Part shown: positions 17,704 through 24,545 of the stretch, in pieces | Layout: every line of letters begins with the position of its first letter | Numbering within the stretch: position 1 is the stretch's first letter | NCBI RefSeq assembly: GCF_020685205.1 | Contig: NZ_JAJERB010000008.1 | Location: 1-64,000, forward strand | Length of the DNA stretch: 64,000 nt | Source of the DNA: Hymenobacter translucens | Lineage (GTDB): Bacteria > Bacteroidota > Bacteroidia > Cytophagales > Hymenobacteraceae | Direction of reading: 5' to 3' | Program-made: the position numbers and the translations under genes | The notes under the pieces: generated by a model | What the model saw: only the letters and a program-made list of their open reading frames with translations | What the model was told of the DNA's origin: nothing | Database searches by the model: none

Positions 17704-19464
17704 ATGCCCATTACCCGTACCCTTCTGAGAAATAGGATTACGTCGGCCGTCCGCCGCCTGACATTAACCGGCGGGCTGGCTTTCGGGGCGGCGCTTTCCC
17801 TGGCCCAGGCCCAGCTGATTGCTTTCCCCGGCGCCGAGGGGGCCGGCAAGTATACTTCCGGCGGCCGCGGGACGGCCGCCGTTCCCACCACGGTATTTGA
17901 AGTAACCTCCCTGGCCGACACCAACACGCCCGGCACCCTGCGCTACGCGCTCAGCCAGTCGGCTACCGCGGCCCCGCACCGCACGGTGGTGTTCCGGGTG
18001 TGCGGCACGATTCGGCTCACTTCCGGCCTGCGCATCCCGGCCAACACCACCATTGCCGGCCAGACGGCCCCCGGCGACGGTATCTGCCTGGCCGACCACG
18101 AGGTTACCGTCAACGGCGACAACGTTATTGTGCGCTTTCTGCGCTTCCGCCTCGGCGACCGGTACCAGAACGCCGGAATGGTGCCCGGCAGCGGCGACGA
18201 CGACGCCTTTGGGGGCCGCTTCAACCGCAAAACCATCATCGACCACTGCTCGATGAGCTGGAGCACCGACGAGGCCTTCTCCTTTTACCAGGGCGACAGC
18301 CTCACGCTGCAGTGGAACCTGATCAGCGAGCCGCTCAACTACTCCTACCACTTCGAAGCCGGCGGCACCAATTTTCAGGAGCATGGCTACGGGGGCGTGT
18401 GGGGCGCGCGCAACGGCTCGTTTCACCACAACCTGATTGCTCATTGCAAAGGCCGGATGCCCCGCTTCTCGGGCAGCGGGGGCCTGACCCCGGCCGTGCC
18501 GGGCGCCGAGAAGTGTGACTTCCGCAACAACGTTATCTACAACTGGATATCCTACAGCACCAACGGCGGCGAAGGCGGCACCTACAACGTCGTAAACAAC
18601 TACTACAAGTACGGGCCTTCTACCCAGACCGCCAGCACCAGCGGCGTGCCCCGGCGCACGATGATCATGAACCCGAGCAAGAGCACGGCCCTGCCCTACC
18701 CCACTATCTACCTGACCGGCAACTACGTGGATGGCTCGGCACTGGTGACAGGCCGCAACTGGCGGGGCATCGCCATGGCCGACGGCACCCTGGCCGATAC
18801 CGTCCAGTCAAAGCTCAGCGCCCCCCTGGCCGTGATGTCGGTGCCCACCCAGTCGGCGCAGGACGCCTACAACGCGGTGCTGCAGAACGCGGGCTGCGTG
18901 CTGCCCGCCCGCGACGCGCTGGACCAGCGCATCGTTGATGATGTGCGCAACCGCACTGGCCGGGTTATCGACGTGCAGGGCGGCTATCCGCACGGCACGC
19001 CCTTCAGCACCTCCCAGGTAGCCTGGCCCACCCTCAACTGCGGCGTCGCCCCCACCGACACTGACCGTGACGGTATGCCCGACGCCTGGGAGACGGCCAA
19101 CGGCCTGAACCCCGCCAATGCCGCCGACCGGGCCGGCCGGGCTGCCAACGGCTATACCAACCTGGAAAACTACCTGAACGGCATTGCTGCCGTGGTAATG
19201 GGCACCAGGACCGGCAAGTCAGGCCTGGGGCTGGGCGTATTCCCCAACCCGGCCCGGGAGCAGGCAACCGTGACGCACCCGCAGGCCCGGCCGGGCGCCG
19301 CTTTCACGCTCTACACGTTTGATGGCCGGAAAGTAGCCACCCTGCCGGCCAGTGCCGGCAGCACTTCTACCGTTCTAAACCTGCAGGCTCTGGTCCGGGG
19401 CAACTACCTGGTACGATTCACCGATGCTGAAAGCACGGCGACCCTTAAATTCCTCAAAGACTAA
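17704..19464 (+). CDS. Secreted pectate lyase with T9SS sorting domain (first of a tandem pair)
   Basis: A 586-residue protein with a signal peptide (about 1-36) and a right-handed beta-helix of the pectate lyase type: FPGAEGAGKYTSGGRG, SLADTNTPGTLRYA, IAGQTAPGDGICL, IIDHCSMSWSTDEAFSFY and GRMPRFSG. After about residue 450 a segment with DTDRDGMPDAWETANGLNP resembles a calcium-binding thrombospondin type 3 repeat. The last 80 residues are a T9SS sorting domain (LGVFPNPAREQATVTHP). It would cut polygalacturonate outside the cell by beta-elimination. The gene is preceded by motif copy C and followed 75 bp later by a close paralogue. Confidence 0.93.
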   Translation: MPITRTLLRNRITSAVRRLTLTGGLAFGAALSLAQAQLIAFPGAEGAGKYTSGGRGTAAVPTTVFEVTSLADTNTPGTLRYALSQSATAAPHRTVVFRVCGTIRLTSGLRIPANTTIAGQTAPGDGICLADHEVTVNGDNVIVRFLRFRLGDRYQNAGMVPGSGDDDAFGGRFNRKTIIDHCSMSWSTDEAFSFYQGDSLTLQWNLISEPLNYSYHFEAGGTNFQEHGYGGVWGARNGSFHHNLIAHCKGRMPRFSGSGGLTPAVPGAEKCDFRNNVIYNWISYSTNGGEGGTYNVVNNYYKYGPSTQTASTSGVPRRTMIMNPSKSTALPYPTIYLTGNYVDGSALVTGRNWRGIAMADGTLADTVQSKLSAPLAVMSVPTQSAQDAYNAVLQNAGCVLPARDALDQRIVDDVRNRTGRVIDVQGGYPHGTPFSTSQVAWPTLNCGVAPTDTDRDGMPDAWETANGLNPANAADRAGRAANGYTNLENYLNGIAAVVMGTRTGKSGLGLGVFPNPAREQATVTHPQARPGAAFTLYTFDGRKVATLPASAGSTSTVLNLQALVRGNYLVRFTDAESTATLKFLKD

Positions 19465-19539
19465 CCCTTAGCGAGCGGGCGCGTTCTTACCTCACGGTTC
19501 CCGGCCGCTCCACCATCCTGCAACTCAACTCCCTTTCAT

Positions 19540-21267
19540 ATGACCTTTCTTGCTACTGTTAAACACCGCTCCAGGGCCGGGCTGCTCGCGCTGGGCTTGC
19601 TGGTGCTGGGCGGACTGCCCGCCGCCGGGCAGCGCCTGATTGCCTTTCCCGGCGCCGAGGGTGCCGGCAAATACACCAAGGGAGGGCGCGGTACAGCTGC
19701 CGTCCCCACCACGGTGTTTGAAGTAACCTCCCTGGCTGATACCAACACGCCGGGCACGCTGCGCTACGCCGTAAGTCAGCCGGCCACCCACCGCACCATC
19801 GTGTTCCGGGTGTGCGGAACCATTCACCTTACTTCCCGGCTGACTATCCGCTCCAACACGACGCTGGCGGGGCAGACCGCTCCGGGTCAGGGCATCTGCC
19901 TGGCCGACCGGCAGGTGAGCGTAAGCGGCAACAACATCATCATCCGCTTTATGCGCTTCCGCCTCGGCGACCGGCATCAGAACCTGGGCATGGTGGACGG
20001 CAGCGGCAACGACGACGCGCTCAGCGGCTCCGACAACAAGAACCTGATCATCGACCACTGCACGATGAGCTGGAGCACCGACGAGGCCTTCACCTTCTAT
20101 GGCGCCGCTACCGACTCCATGACGCTGCAGTGGAACCTGATCAGCGAGCCGCTCAACTACTCCTACCACTTCGAGGCCGGCGACACCGACTTCCAGCGCC
20201 ACGGCTTCGGGGGCATCTGGGGCGGCAAGCAGGCGTCGATGCACCACAATCTGTTTGCCCACTGCCTTAACCGCACCCCGCGCTGGAACGGCACCCGCTA
20301 CGGCGCGGCGGTCGGCTCCGAGAACTGCGACTTCCGCAACAACGTCATCTATAACTGGGGCTCCAACAATGTGTACGGTGGGGAAGGCGGCAACTACAAC
20401 ATGGTCAACAACTACTACAAGTACGGCCCGTCGACGTCCAGCGGCGCCCGGTTCCGGATTGTAAACCCGTACCGGCAGACGTCGGCGCCGGTGCTGCCCT
20501 TCGCCAAGGTGTACCTGACCGGCAACTACGTGGACGGTTCCGCGGCCAACACCCGCCGCAACTGGCTGGGAGCCGCCATGCAGGGCGCTACCCTGGCCGA
20601 CACGGTTCAGTCGAAAGTCAACATGCCCTTCAACATTGACCCAATCGTGACGCAGTCGGCCACCGATGCGTACACGTCGGTGCTGAACGGCGTAGGTGCC
20701 GTATTGCCGGCCCGCGACGCGGTAGACCAGCGCATCATCAACGACGTGCGCAACCGCACCGGCGCCATTATCGACGTGCAGGGCGGCCACCCCCACGGCA
20801 CACCCTACAGCGTGTCGCAGACGGCCTGGCCCACGCTGACCTGCGGCACCCCGCCCGATGACACCGACCACGACGGCATGCCCGACGCCTGGGAAACGGC
20901 CAACGGCCTGAACCCCAACAGCGCTGCCGACCGGCAGGCCATTGCGCTCAACGGCTATACCAACCTGGAAAACTACCTGAACAGCATTGCCGTGGTGGTA
21001 ACGGGTACCCGGGCCGAGCGTCCGACCGGCCTGCTCCCCGTGTTCCCCAACCCTACCAGCTCCCAGCTTACGTTTACGCATCCCACGGCCAGCGCCGCTG
21101 CTTTGCTTACCGTGTATGACTTTGGGGGCCGGGTAGTGGCCACGCAGGTTATCGGCGCGGGCCGGCAGCAAACGGCCGTGAATCTTAGCAACCTGGCCAA
21201 TGGCAACTACCTGCTGCTGTACACCGACGCCGAGCAGCGCCTGTCGGCCAAGGTCGTGAAGCAGTAG
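19540..21267 (+). CDS. Secreted pectate lyase with T9SS sorting domain (second of a tandem pair)
   Basis: A 575-residue paralogue of the preceding gene with the same layout: signal peptide (about 1-30), beta-helix lyase domain (FPGAEGAGKYTKGGRG, IIDHCTMSWSTDEAFTFY, NRTPRWNGTRYG), an acidic DTDHDGMPDAWETANGLNP segment, and a T9SS sorting domain (VFPNPTSSQLTFTHP). Long stretches are near identical in DNA to the first copy, which indicates tandem duplication. No copy of the operator-like motif lies in the 75-bp gap, so it is probably the second gene of the same transcript. A strong terminator follows at 21296. Confidence 0.93.
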   Translation: MTFLATVKHRSRAGLLALGLLVLGGLPAAGQRLIAFPGAEGAGKYTKGGRGTAAVPTTVFEVTSLADTNTPGTLRYAVSQPATHRTIVFRVCGTIHLTSRLTIRSNTTLAGQTAPGQGICLADRQVSVSGNNIIIRFMRFRLGDRHQNLGMVDGSGNDDALSGSDNKNLIIDHCTMSWSTDEAFTFYGAATDSMTLQWNLISEPLNYSYHFEAGDTDFQRHGFGGIWGGKQASMHHNLFAHCLNRTPRWNGTRYGAAVGSENCDFRNNVIYNWGSNNVYGGEGGNYNMVNNYYKYGPSTSSGARFRIVNPYRQTSAPVLPFAKVYLTGNYVDGSAANTRRNWLGAAMQGATLADTVQSKVNMPFNIDPIVTQSATDAYTSVLNGVGAVLPARDAVDQRIINDVRNRTGAIIDVQGGHPHGTPYSVSQTAWPTLTCGTPPDDTDHDGMPDAWETANGLNPNSAADRQAIALNGYTNLENYLNSIAVVVTGTRAERPTGLLPVFPNPTSSQLTFTHPTASAAALLTVYDFGGRVVATQVIGAGRQQTAVNLSNLANGNYLLLYTDAEQRLSAKVVKQ

Positions 21268-21295
21268 CCGCTTATCTGGTTGCAAACTGGTCCGG

Positions 21296-21334
21296 CAACG
21301 GCACCGTCGGGTTCTGGCGGTGCCGTTGTGTTTC
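21296..21334 (+). terminator. Terminator after the tandem pectate lyases
   Basis: CAACGGCACCG pairs with CGGTGCCGTTG across a short loop, followed by TGTTT. It lies 28 nt past the stop codon of the second lyase. Confidence 0.75.
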
Positions 21335-21346
21335 CGGCCTGTCAGT

Positions 21347-21381
21347 TTGATAACGTTCCCGACATCGTTTGCATAAATAAA
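21347..21381 (+). promoter_or_regulatory. Pectin-locus operator-like motif, copy D
   Basis: The sequence is TTGATAACGTTCCCG, ACATCGTTTGC, ATAAATAAA. It faces the PL1 lyase gene that starts at 21516. A terminator immediately upstream shows that this is a separate transcription unit. Confidence 0.75.
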
Positions 21382-21417
21382 CCTGCCGGCAAAGGGCCGC
21401 CCACCCGGAGGCTGGCG

Positions 21418-21427
21418 TAATATTAGC
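21418..21427 (+). promoter_or_regulatory. Putative -7 element of the PL1 lyase promoter
   Basis: TAATATTAGC, identical to the element in front of the pectin esterase, 36 bp downstream of motif copy D. Transcription would start near 21432, leaving a leader of about 85 nt. Confidence 0.5.
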
Positions 21428-21515
21428 CTGGGAAGCCTCTTTGCGGCCCCTTCCTCCTTGCCGCCATCCGGCTTCTGCCTTACCGGCAGCTTACAACCAA
21501 GTATCCAACCTACCC

Positions 21516-22604
21516 ATGACGATTAACGCTTCACTTCTGACTTCCCTTGTGCTGCTGGGCACGCTGGCCTGCGCCAACAAGAGCATAGTCGGCTCCGCTC
21601 CGGCCGCCTCAACCCAAGCTCAGCCGACGACGAAACCGACAGCCCCGGTGGCTGCCCCGGGCCTGCCCGGCCTGCTGGGATTTGCGGCTGAGAACGGGGG
21701 CACCACCGGCGGGACCGGGGGCCGTACCGTGGCGGCAACTACGCTGGCCGAGCTGACGGCCCTGGCCAAAAGCGCCGAGCCTCTCATTATCACGATTGAC
21801 CGGACGATTTCGGGCGGTTCGCAGGGCGCCTCGGTAAAGGTAGCAGCCAACAAGACGTTGCTGGGAGTGGGCGCTACGGGCTTTCTGGAAGGCGTGGGCC
21901 TGAACATCAGCGGGGGCCGCAACATCATTGTGCAAAACCTGAAGTTTACGATGTCGACGGTCACAAACACCGAAATCAACTCCGAGAAGCGGGCCCAGGT
22001 AGCGGTCAACGACGGGGACTGCATCACAATTCAGGGCGCCAGTGCCAACATCTGGATTGACCATTGCGAGTTCTTCAACCTGGACCCCGCCACCCAGCCC
22101 AATCAGGACCTGTACGACGGCCTGATTGATGCCAAGGGCCAAAGCGCGTTCATCACGATATCCTGGAACTACTTCCACGACCACCACAAAAGCCACCTGA
22201 TCGGCAACTCCGACAAGGACACCGGGGACCGGAAAGTAACCTTCCACCATAACTACTACGCCAACATCCACGAGCGGGTGCCGGTCTACCGCTTTGGTAC
22301 CGGACACGTGTTCAACAACTACTTTCGCCACGTGTACGGCACCGGCGTGAACAGCCGGATGGGCGCCTGCCTGCGCATCGAGAAAAACTACTTCGAGGAT
22401 GTAAAAAACCCGATCATCACCAAGAACAGCGCCGTAGCCGGGGGCTGGGACGTGGCCGACAACTACTACTCCGCCAGCAAAGGCAGTCAGCCCACTACTT
22501 CGACCTGCACCTTTACGCCCCCCTATTCCTACGCCGCGGCCCTGACGCCGGTAGCCGAGGTGAAGGACGTGGTGATGAAAGGCGCCGGCGTGGGCAAGCT
22601 GTAG
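21516..22604 (+). CDS. Pectate lyase, PL1 family, lipoprotein
   Basis: About 362 residues from the Met at 21516. This start is preferred to one 25 codons upstream because it yields a lipoprotein signal (SLLTSLVLLGTLAC, Cys about 19). The protein has classic PL1 features: GFLEGVGLNISGGRNIIVQN, NIWIDHCEF, DGLIDAKGQSAFITISWNYF, HDHHKSHLIGNSD, VTFHHNYYANIHERVPVYRFG with the RxPxxR catalytic arginine region, and GHVFNNYF. It would cut polygalacturonate at the cell surface or in the periplasm. It is monocistronic, with its own copy of the operator-like motif upstream and a terminator at 22731. Confidence 0.94.
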   Translation: MTINASLLTSLVLLGTLACANKSIVGSAPAASTQAQPTTKPTAPVAAPGLPGLLGFAAENGGTTGGTGGRTVAATTLAELTALAKSAEPLIITIDRTISGGSQGASVKVAANKTLLGVGATGFLEGVGLNISGGRNIIVQNLKFTMSTVTNTEINSEKRAQVAVNDGDCITIQGASANIWIDHCEFFNLDPATQPNQDLYDGLIDAKGQSAFITISWNYFHDHHKSHLIGNSDKDTGDRKVTFHHNYYANIHERVPVYRFGTGHVFNNYFRHVYGTGVNSRMGACLRIEKNYFEDVKNPIITKNSAVAGGWDVADNYYSASKGSQPTTSTCTFTPPYSYAAALTPVAEVKDVVMKGAGVGKL

Positions 22605-22619
22605 GTAGTAGTTCAACAG

Positions 22620-22711
22620 TAAATGGGTTGTCCGTTGCTGGTTGTCCGTTGTCAGTTGTCAGTACGATGTGAATACCTGACAACGAACAACTAATGCCTG
22701 ATAACTAAATA
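22620..22711. repeat. Dispersed TTGTC/GACAA inverted repeat, copy 1
   Basis: A left arm rich in GTTGTCCGTTGTCAGTTGTC pairs loosely with a right arm reading CTGACAACGAACAACTAATG. The same type of element is present at 49088-49157, and one arm of it inside a coding region at 37202-37240. Confidence 0.65.
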
Positions 22712-22730
22712 GCATGGCCACCCGGTCAAA

Positions 22731-22772
22731 CAAGGGCCGCTGCTTCCTGAGGAGGCAGCGGCCCTTGTTTTT
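22731..22772 (+). terminator. Strong terminator after the PL1 lyase
   Basis: CAAGGGCCGCTGC pairs with GCAGCGGCCCTTG, with a short loop, followed by a TTTTT run. It separates the pectin locus from the SAM-riboswitch unit. Confidence 0.85.
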
Positions 22773-22782
22773 CGGGACGAAA

Positions 22783-22813
22783 TTGATTTATCCGGAAGCC
22801 CGGTTTATCTTTG
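22783..22813 (+). promoter_or_regulatory. Promoter of the SAM-riboswitch transcript
   Basis: A TTG at 22783-22785 and TATCTTTG at 22806-22813, with a 20-bp spacer, match the Bacteroidota -33/-7 promoter pattern. The predicted start near 22820 lies about 20 nt before the riboswitch. Confidence 0.7.
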
Positions 22814-22840
22814 CCCCATCAATTCTTTCCCTGGAAGGAT

Positions 22841-22957
22841 TGTTTTTATAAAGAGGCGTGGAGAGAAAGGCTCTGCGAAACGCCGGCAACCCCCGCAACG
22901 CTGCGGAACGGTGCCAACCGAAGGTCCGGACAACGTAGCCCGGACGATATAAAAACA
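22841..22957 (+). ncRNA. SAM-I (S-box) riboswitch
   Basis: The closing stem P1 is a perfect 10-bp pairing of TGTTTTTATA (22841-22850) with TATAAAAACA (22948-22957). Inside are the conserved AAGAG after P1, the GGCGT/ACGCC and GAG/CTC pairing of P2, the invariant CCGGCAACC, a P3 hairpin (CCGCA/TGCGG), the conserved GGTGCCAA, and a P4 hairpin (GTCCGG/CCGGAC). These are in the order and spacing of the S-box family, which binds S-adenosylmethionine and lowers expression of sulfur or methionine genes when SAM is plentiful. The genes downstream are an ATP-grasp protein and an SfnG/SsuD-like monooxygenase, not the usual methionine genes. No single obvious terminator follows the aptamer directly, so the off-switch mechanism is unclear. 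Confidence 0.9.
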
Positions 22958-23032
22958 AGTACCGTGGGTTTTTCCAACAACCGCCGCGTATTCCTTTTCG
23001 CCTCTGCTGCTTTGCAGCGGACCCGCACCGCT

Positions 23033-23086
23033 ATGCCTGCTCCGGCCGTCTGTATGACCCGGTGGGCAGCTGGTTGTTGTTGTTAA
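23033..23086 (+). CDS. Putative 17-residue poly-cysteine leader peptide
   Basis: An open frame of 17 codons reading MPAPAVCMTRWAAGCCC, ending in three consecutive TGT codons and a TAA stop. It lies 75 nt downstream of the SAM riboswitch and about 250 nt upstream of the ATP-grasp start, so it is transcribed with the operon. Four of 17 residues are cysteine, which is far above the usual level. Poly-cysteine leader peptides are known in actinobacteria as cysteine-responsive attenuators of sulfur genes. A hairpin follows 22 nt after the stop. Translation is not shown, and the frame could be chance, but position and composition argue for a regulatory role. Confidence 0.55.
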   Translation: MPAPAVCMTRWAAGCCC

Positions 23087-23107
23087 CCGCTTCCTGCCTT
23101 TACCCGC

Positions 23108-23123
23108 CCCGGTTTTAGCCGGG
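23108..23123 (+). promoter_or_regulatory. Possible attenuator hairpin after the poly-Cys frame
   Basis: CCCGG and CCGGG pair across a TTTTAG loop, with further weak pairing outside (ACCCG/GGGT). It starts 22 nt after the leader-peptide stop. A ribosome stalled on the cysteine codons could affect folding here. No clear T-run follows, so direct termination is not evident. Confidence 0.35.
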
Positions 23124-23273
23124 TGCCCCTGCCGGTAAGCCCCAGGCTGCCGGCGTCCCTCCTATTCCTGCTTTTGCTGCTGCCCCAGCTATGGCTCCGC
23201 TTTGTCGGCTCCAACGGCTGCTGGCTTCGCAGTTGCGCTTTGTCTGTTTCCGGAAGCGCCTCTGCGGCCCTGG

Positions 23274-23291
23274 TGCGCCATTTTTGGCGCA
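23274..23291 (+). promoter_or_regulatory. Hairpin with trailing T-run just before the ATP-grasp gene
   Basis: TGCGCCA and TGGCGCA pair perfectly over a TTTT loop. After a GC-rich spacer (GGGGGGCCTC) there is a run of five T. It lies 47 nt upstream of the start codon at 23338 and could be the site of riboswitch or attenuator control. Confidence 0.4.
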
Positions 23292-23337
23292 GGGGGGCCT
23301 CTTTTTCACTGTTTATTCCAATCAACCCAACCTCCGT

Positions 23338-24330
23338 ATGTCTGACGTTCAGAAGCCCATTGGCATTTATTACGAGCACCCCGAATGGTTTAAGCCTTTG
23401 TTTGCCGAGCTGGACCGCCGCAGCCTGCCCTACGAGCGGATCGACGCCGCCCACCACCTGTTTGACCCGTCCGAAACCGAGAGCCGCTACTCGCTAGTCG
23501 TCAACCGGATGAGCTCCTCGGCCTACCTGCGCGGGCACGGGCAGGGCATCTTCCACACTGCCGGCTACACCACCCACCTAGAGCGGCTGGGCGTGCGCGT
23601 CATCAACGGCTCGGCCGCCACAGCCATCGAAGCCAACAAGGCCCGGCAGCTTTCCCTGTTTGCCTCCCTGGGGCTGAAGTTTCCGAAGTCATTCGTGGTC
23701 AATCACGCTTCGCGCACCATCGACGCGGCTGCCCAGCTGCGCTTCCCGATTGTGGTGAAGGTGAACATCGGCGGCAGCGGGGCCGGCATCATTCGCTTCG
23801 ATACGCCCGAGGGTTTACAGGCCGCCGTGGACGCCGGGCAGATCGACCTGGGAATCGACCAGACCGCCTTGGTCCAGGAATACGTCACGCCCCGGGGCGG
23901 CAACATCCACCGCGTCGAGACGCTCGACTACAAGTTTCTATACGCCATGAAGGTGTTCACGAGCGGGGAAAGCTTCAACCTCTGCCCGGCCGAAATCTGC
24001 CAGATTCCCGAGGAGCAGTCGGCGGAGTTCTGCCTGACCGAAGCGCCCAAGAAAGGCATTCAGGTGGAGGCTTTCACGCCCCCGGCCGAGGTGATTGAGG
24101 CCGTGGAGCGCATCGTGGCCGCCGCCAAAATCGACGTGGGCGGCATCGAGTACCTGATTGACGACCGCACCGGCGAGGTGCTGTTTTACGACGTGAATGC
24201 CCTGTCCAACTTCGTGGCCGACGCCGTGAACGTGGTGGGCTTCGACCCCTACGCGCGCTTCGTGGACTACCTCGAAGCCCAGCTGGCCCCGGCCTCTGCC
24301 GTTGCCCAGCCCGAGCTGGCCGACGCCTAA
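23338..24330 (+). CDS. ATP-grasp domain protein (RimK-like ligase) of unknown substrate
   Basis: About 330 residues from the Met at 23338 (MSDVQKPIGIYYEHPEW). A longer open frame exists upstream, but it would read through a hairpin and has atypical residues. The first 100 residues form a pre-ATP-grasp fold. The ATP-grasp domain (about 105-300) shows FPIVVKVNIGGSGAGI, ALVQEYVTPRGGNIHRVE and the metal-binding end DVGGIEYLIDD ... GEVLFYDVNALSNF, where Asp replaces the more common Glu of ExN. Such enzymes join a carboxylate to an amine, thiol or similar group using ATP. The substrate is unknown. The SAM riboswitch upstream and the sulfur-type monooxygenase downstream suggest a sulfur or amino-acid compound. 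Confidence 0.85.
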   Translation: MSDVQKPIGIYYEHPEWFKPLFAELDRRSLPYERIDAAHHLFDPSETESRYSLVVNRMSSSAYLRGHGQGIFHTAGYTTHLERLGVRVINGSAATAIEANKARQLSLFASLGLKFPKSFVVNHASRTIDAAAQLRFPIVVKVNIGGSGAGIIRFDTPEGLQAAVDAGQIDLGIDQTALVQEYVTPRGGNIHRVETLDYKFLYAMKVFTSGESFNLCPAEICQIPEEQSAEFCLTEAPKKGIQVEAFTPPAEVIEAVERIVAAAKIDVGGIEYLIDDRTGEVLFYDVNALSNFVADAVNVVGFDPYARFVDYLEAQLAPASAVAQPELADA

Positions 24331-24340
24331 CTGGCAGAAC

Positions 24341-24498
24341 GCCATTCCGAGCGCAACCGAGGAATCTCGCGTGGATTGGTAATCCTGTGAAAAAGGCGGT
24401 CATGCTTGATCCGGCAGCCGCTTGTCGAAGTCTCCTGCTCTGTCAAGCTGCCATGCCAACGTCAGCACGCGAGATTCCTCGACTTCGCTCGGAATGAC
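24341..24498. repeat. Palindromic intergenic element (GTCATTCCGAGC type), copy 1
   Basis: The outer arms 24341-24373 and 24466-24498 are 33 nt each and pair at about 28 positions: GCCATTCCGAGC and GAGGAATCTCGCGTG against CACGCGAGATTCCTC and GCTCGGAATGAC. A second, weaker palindrome (CATGCTTGAT / GTCAAGCTGCCATG) is nested inside. The same arm pattern recurs at 56701-56795. The element lies between the ATP-grasp and monooxygenase genes. Confidence 0.75.
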
Positions 24499-24545
24499 CG
24501 CTTTGTGTATCCATCACCACATCAAAATCCCAGCACCTCAAGAAA

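Noticed and set aside
22811..23086. A 91-codon frame running through the SAM riboswitch
   Set aside because: It overlaps the structured aptamer and its N-terminal part looks random. Only its last 17 codons, starting at 23033, are proposed as a leader peptide.
23191..23337. Upstream extension of the ATP-grasp gene
   Set aside because: The extra 49 residues are rich in R, L and C, are not family-like, and span a hairpin. The Met at 23338 begins the expected fold.
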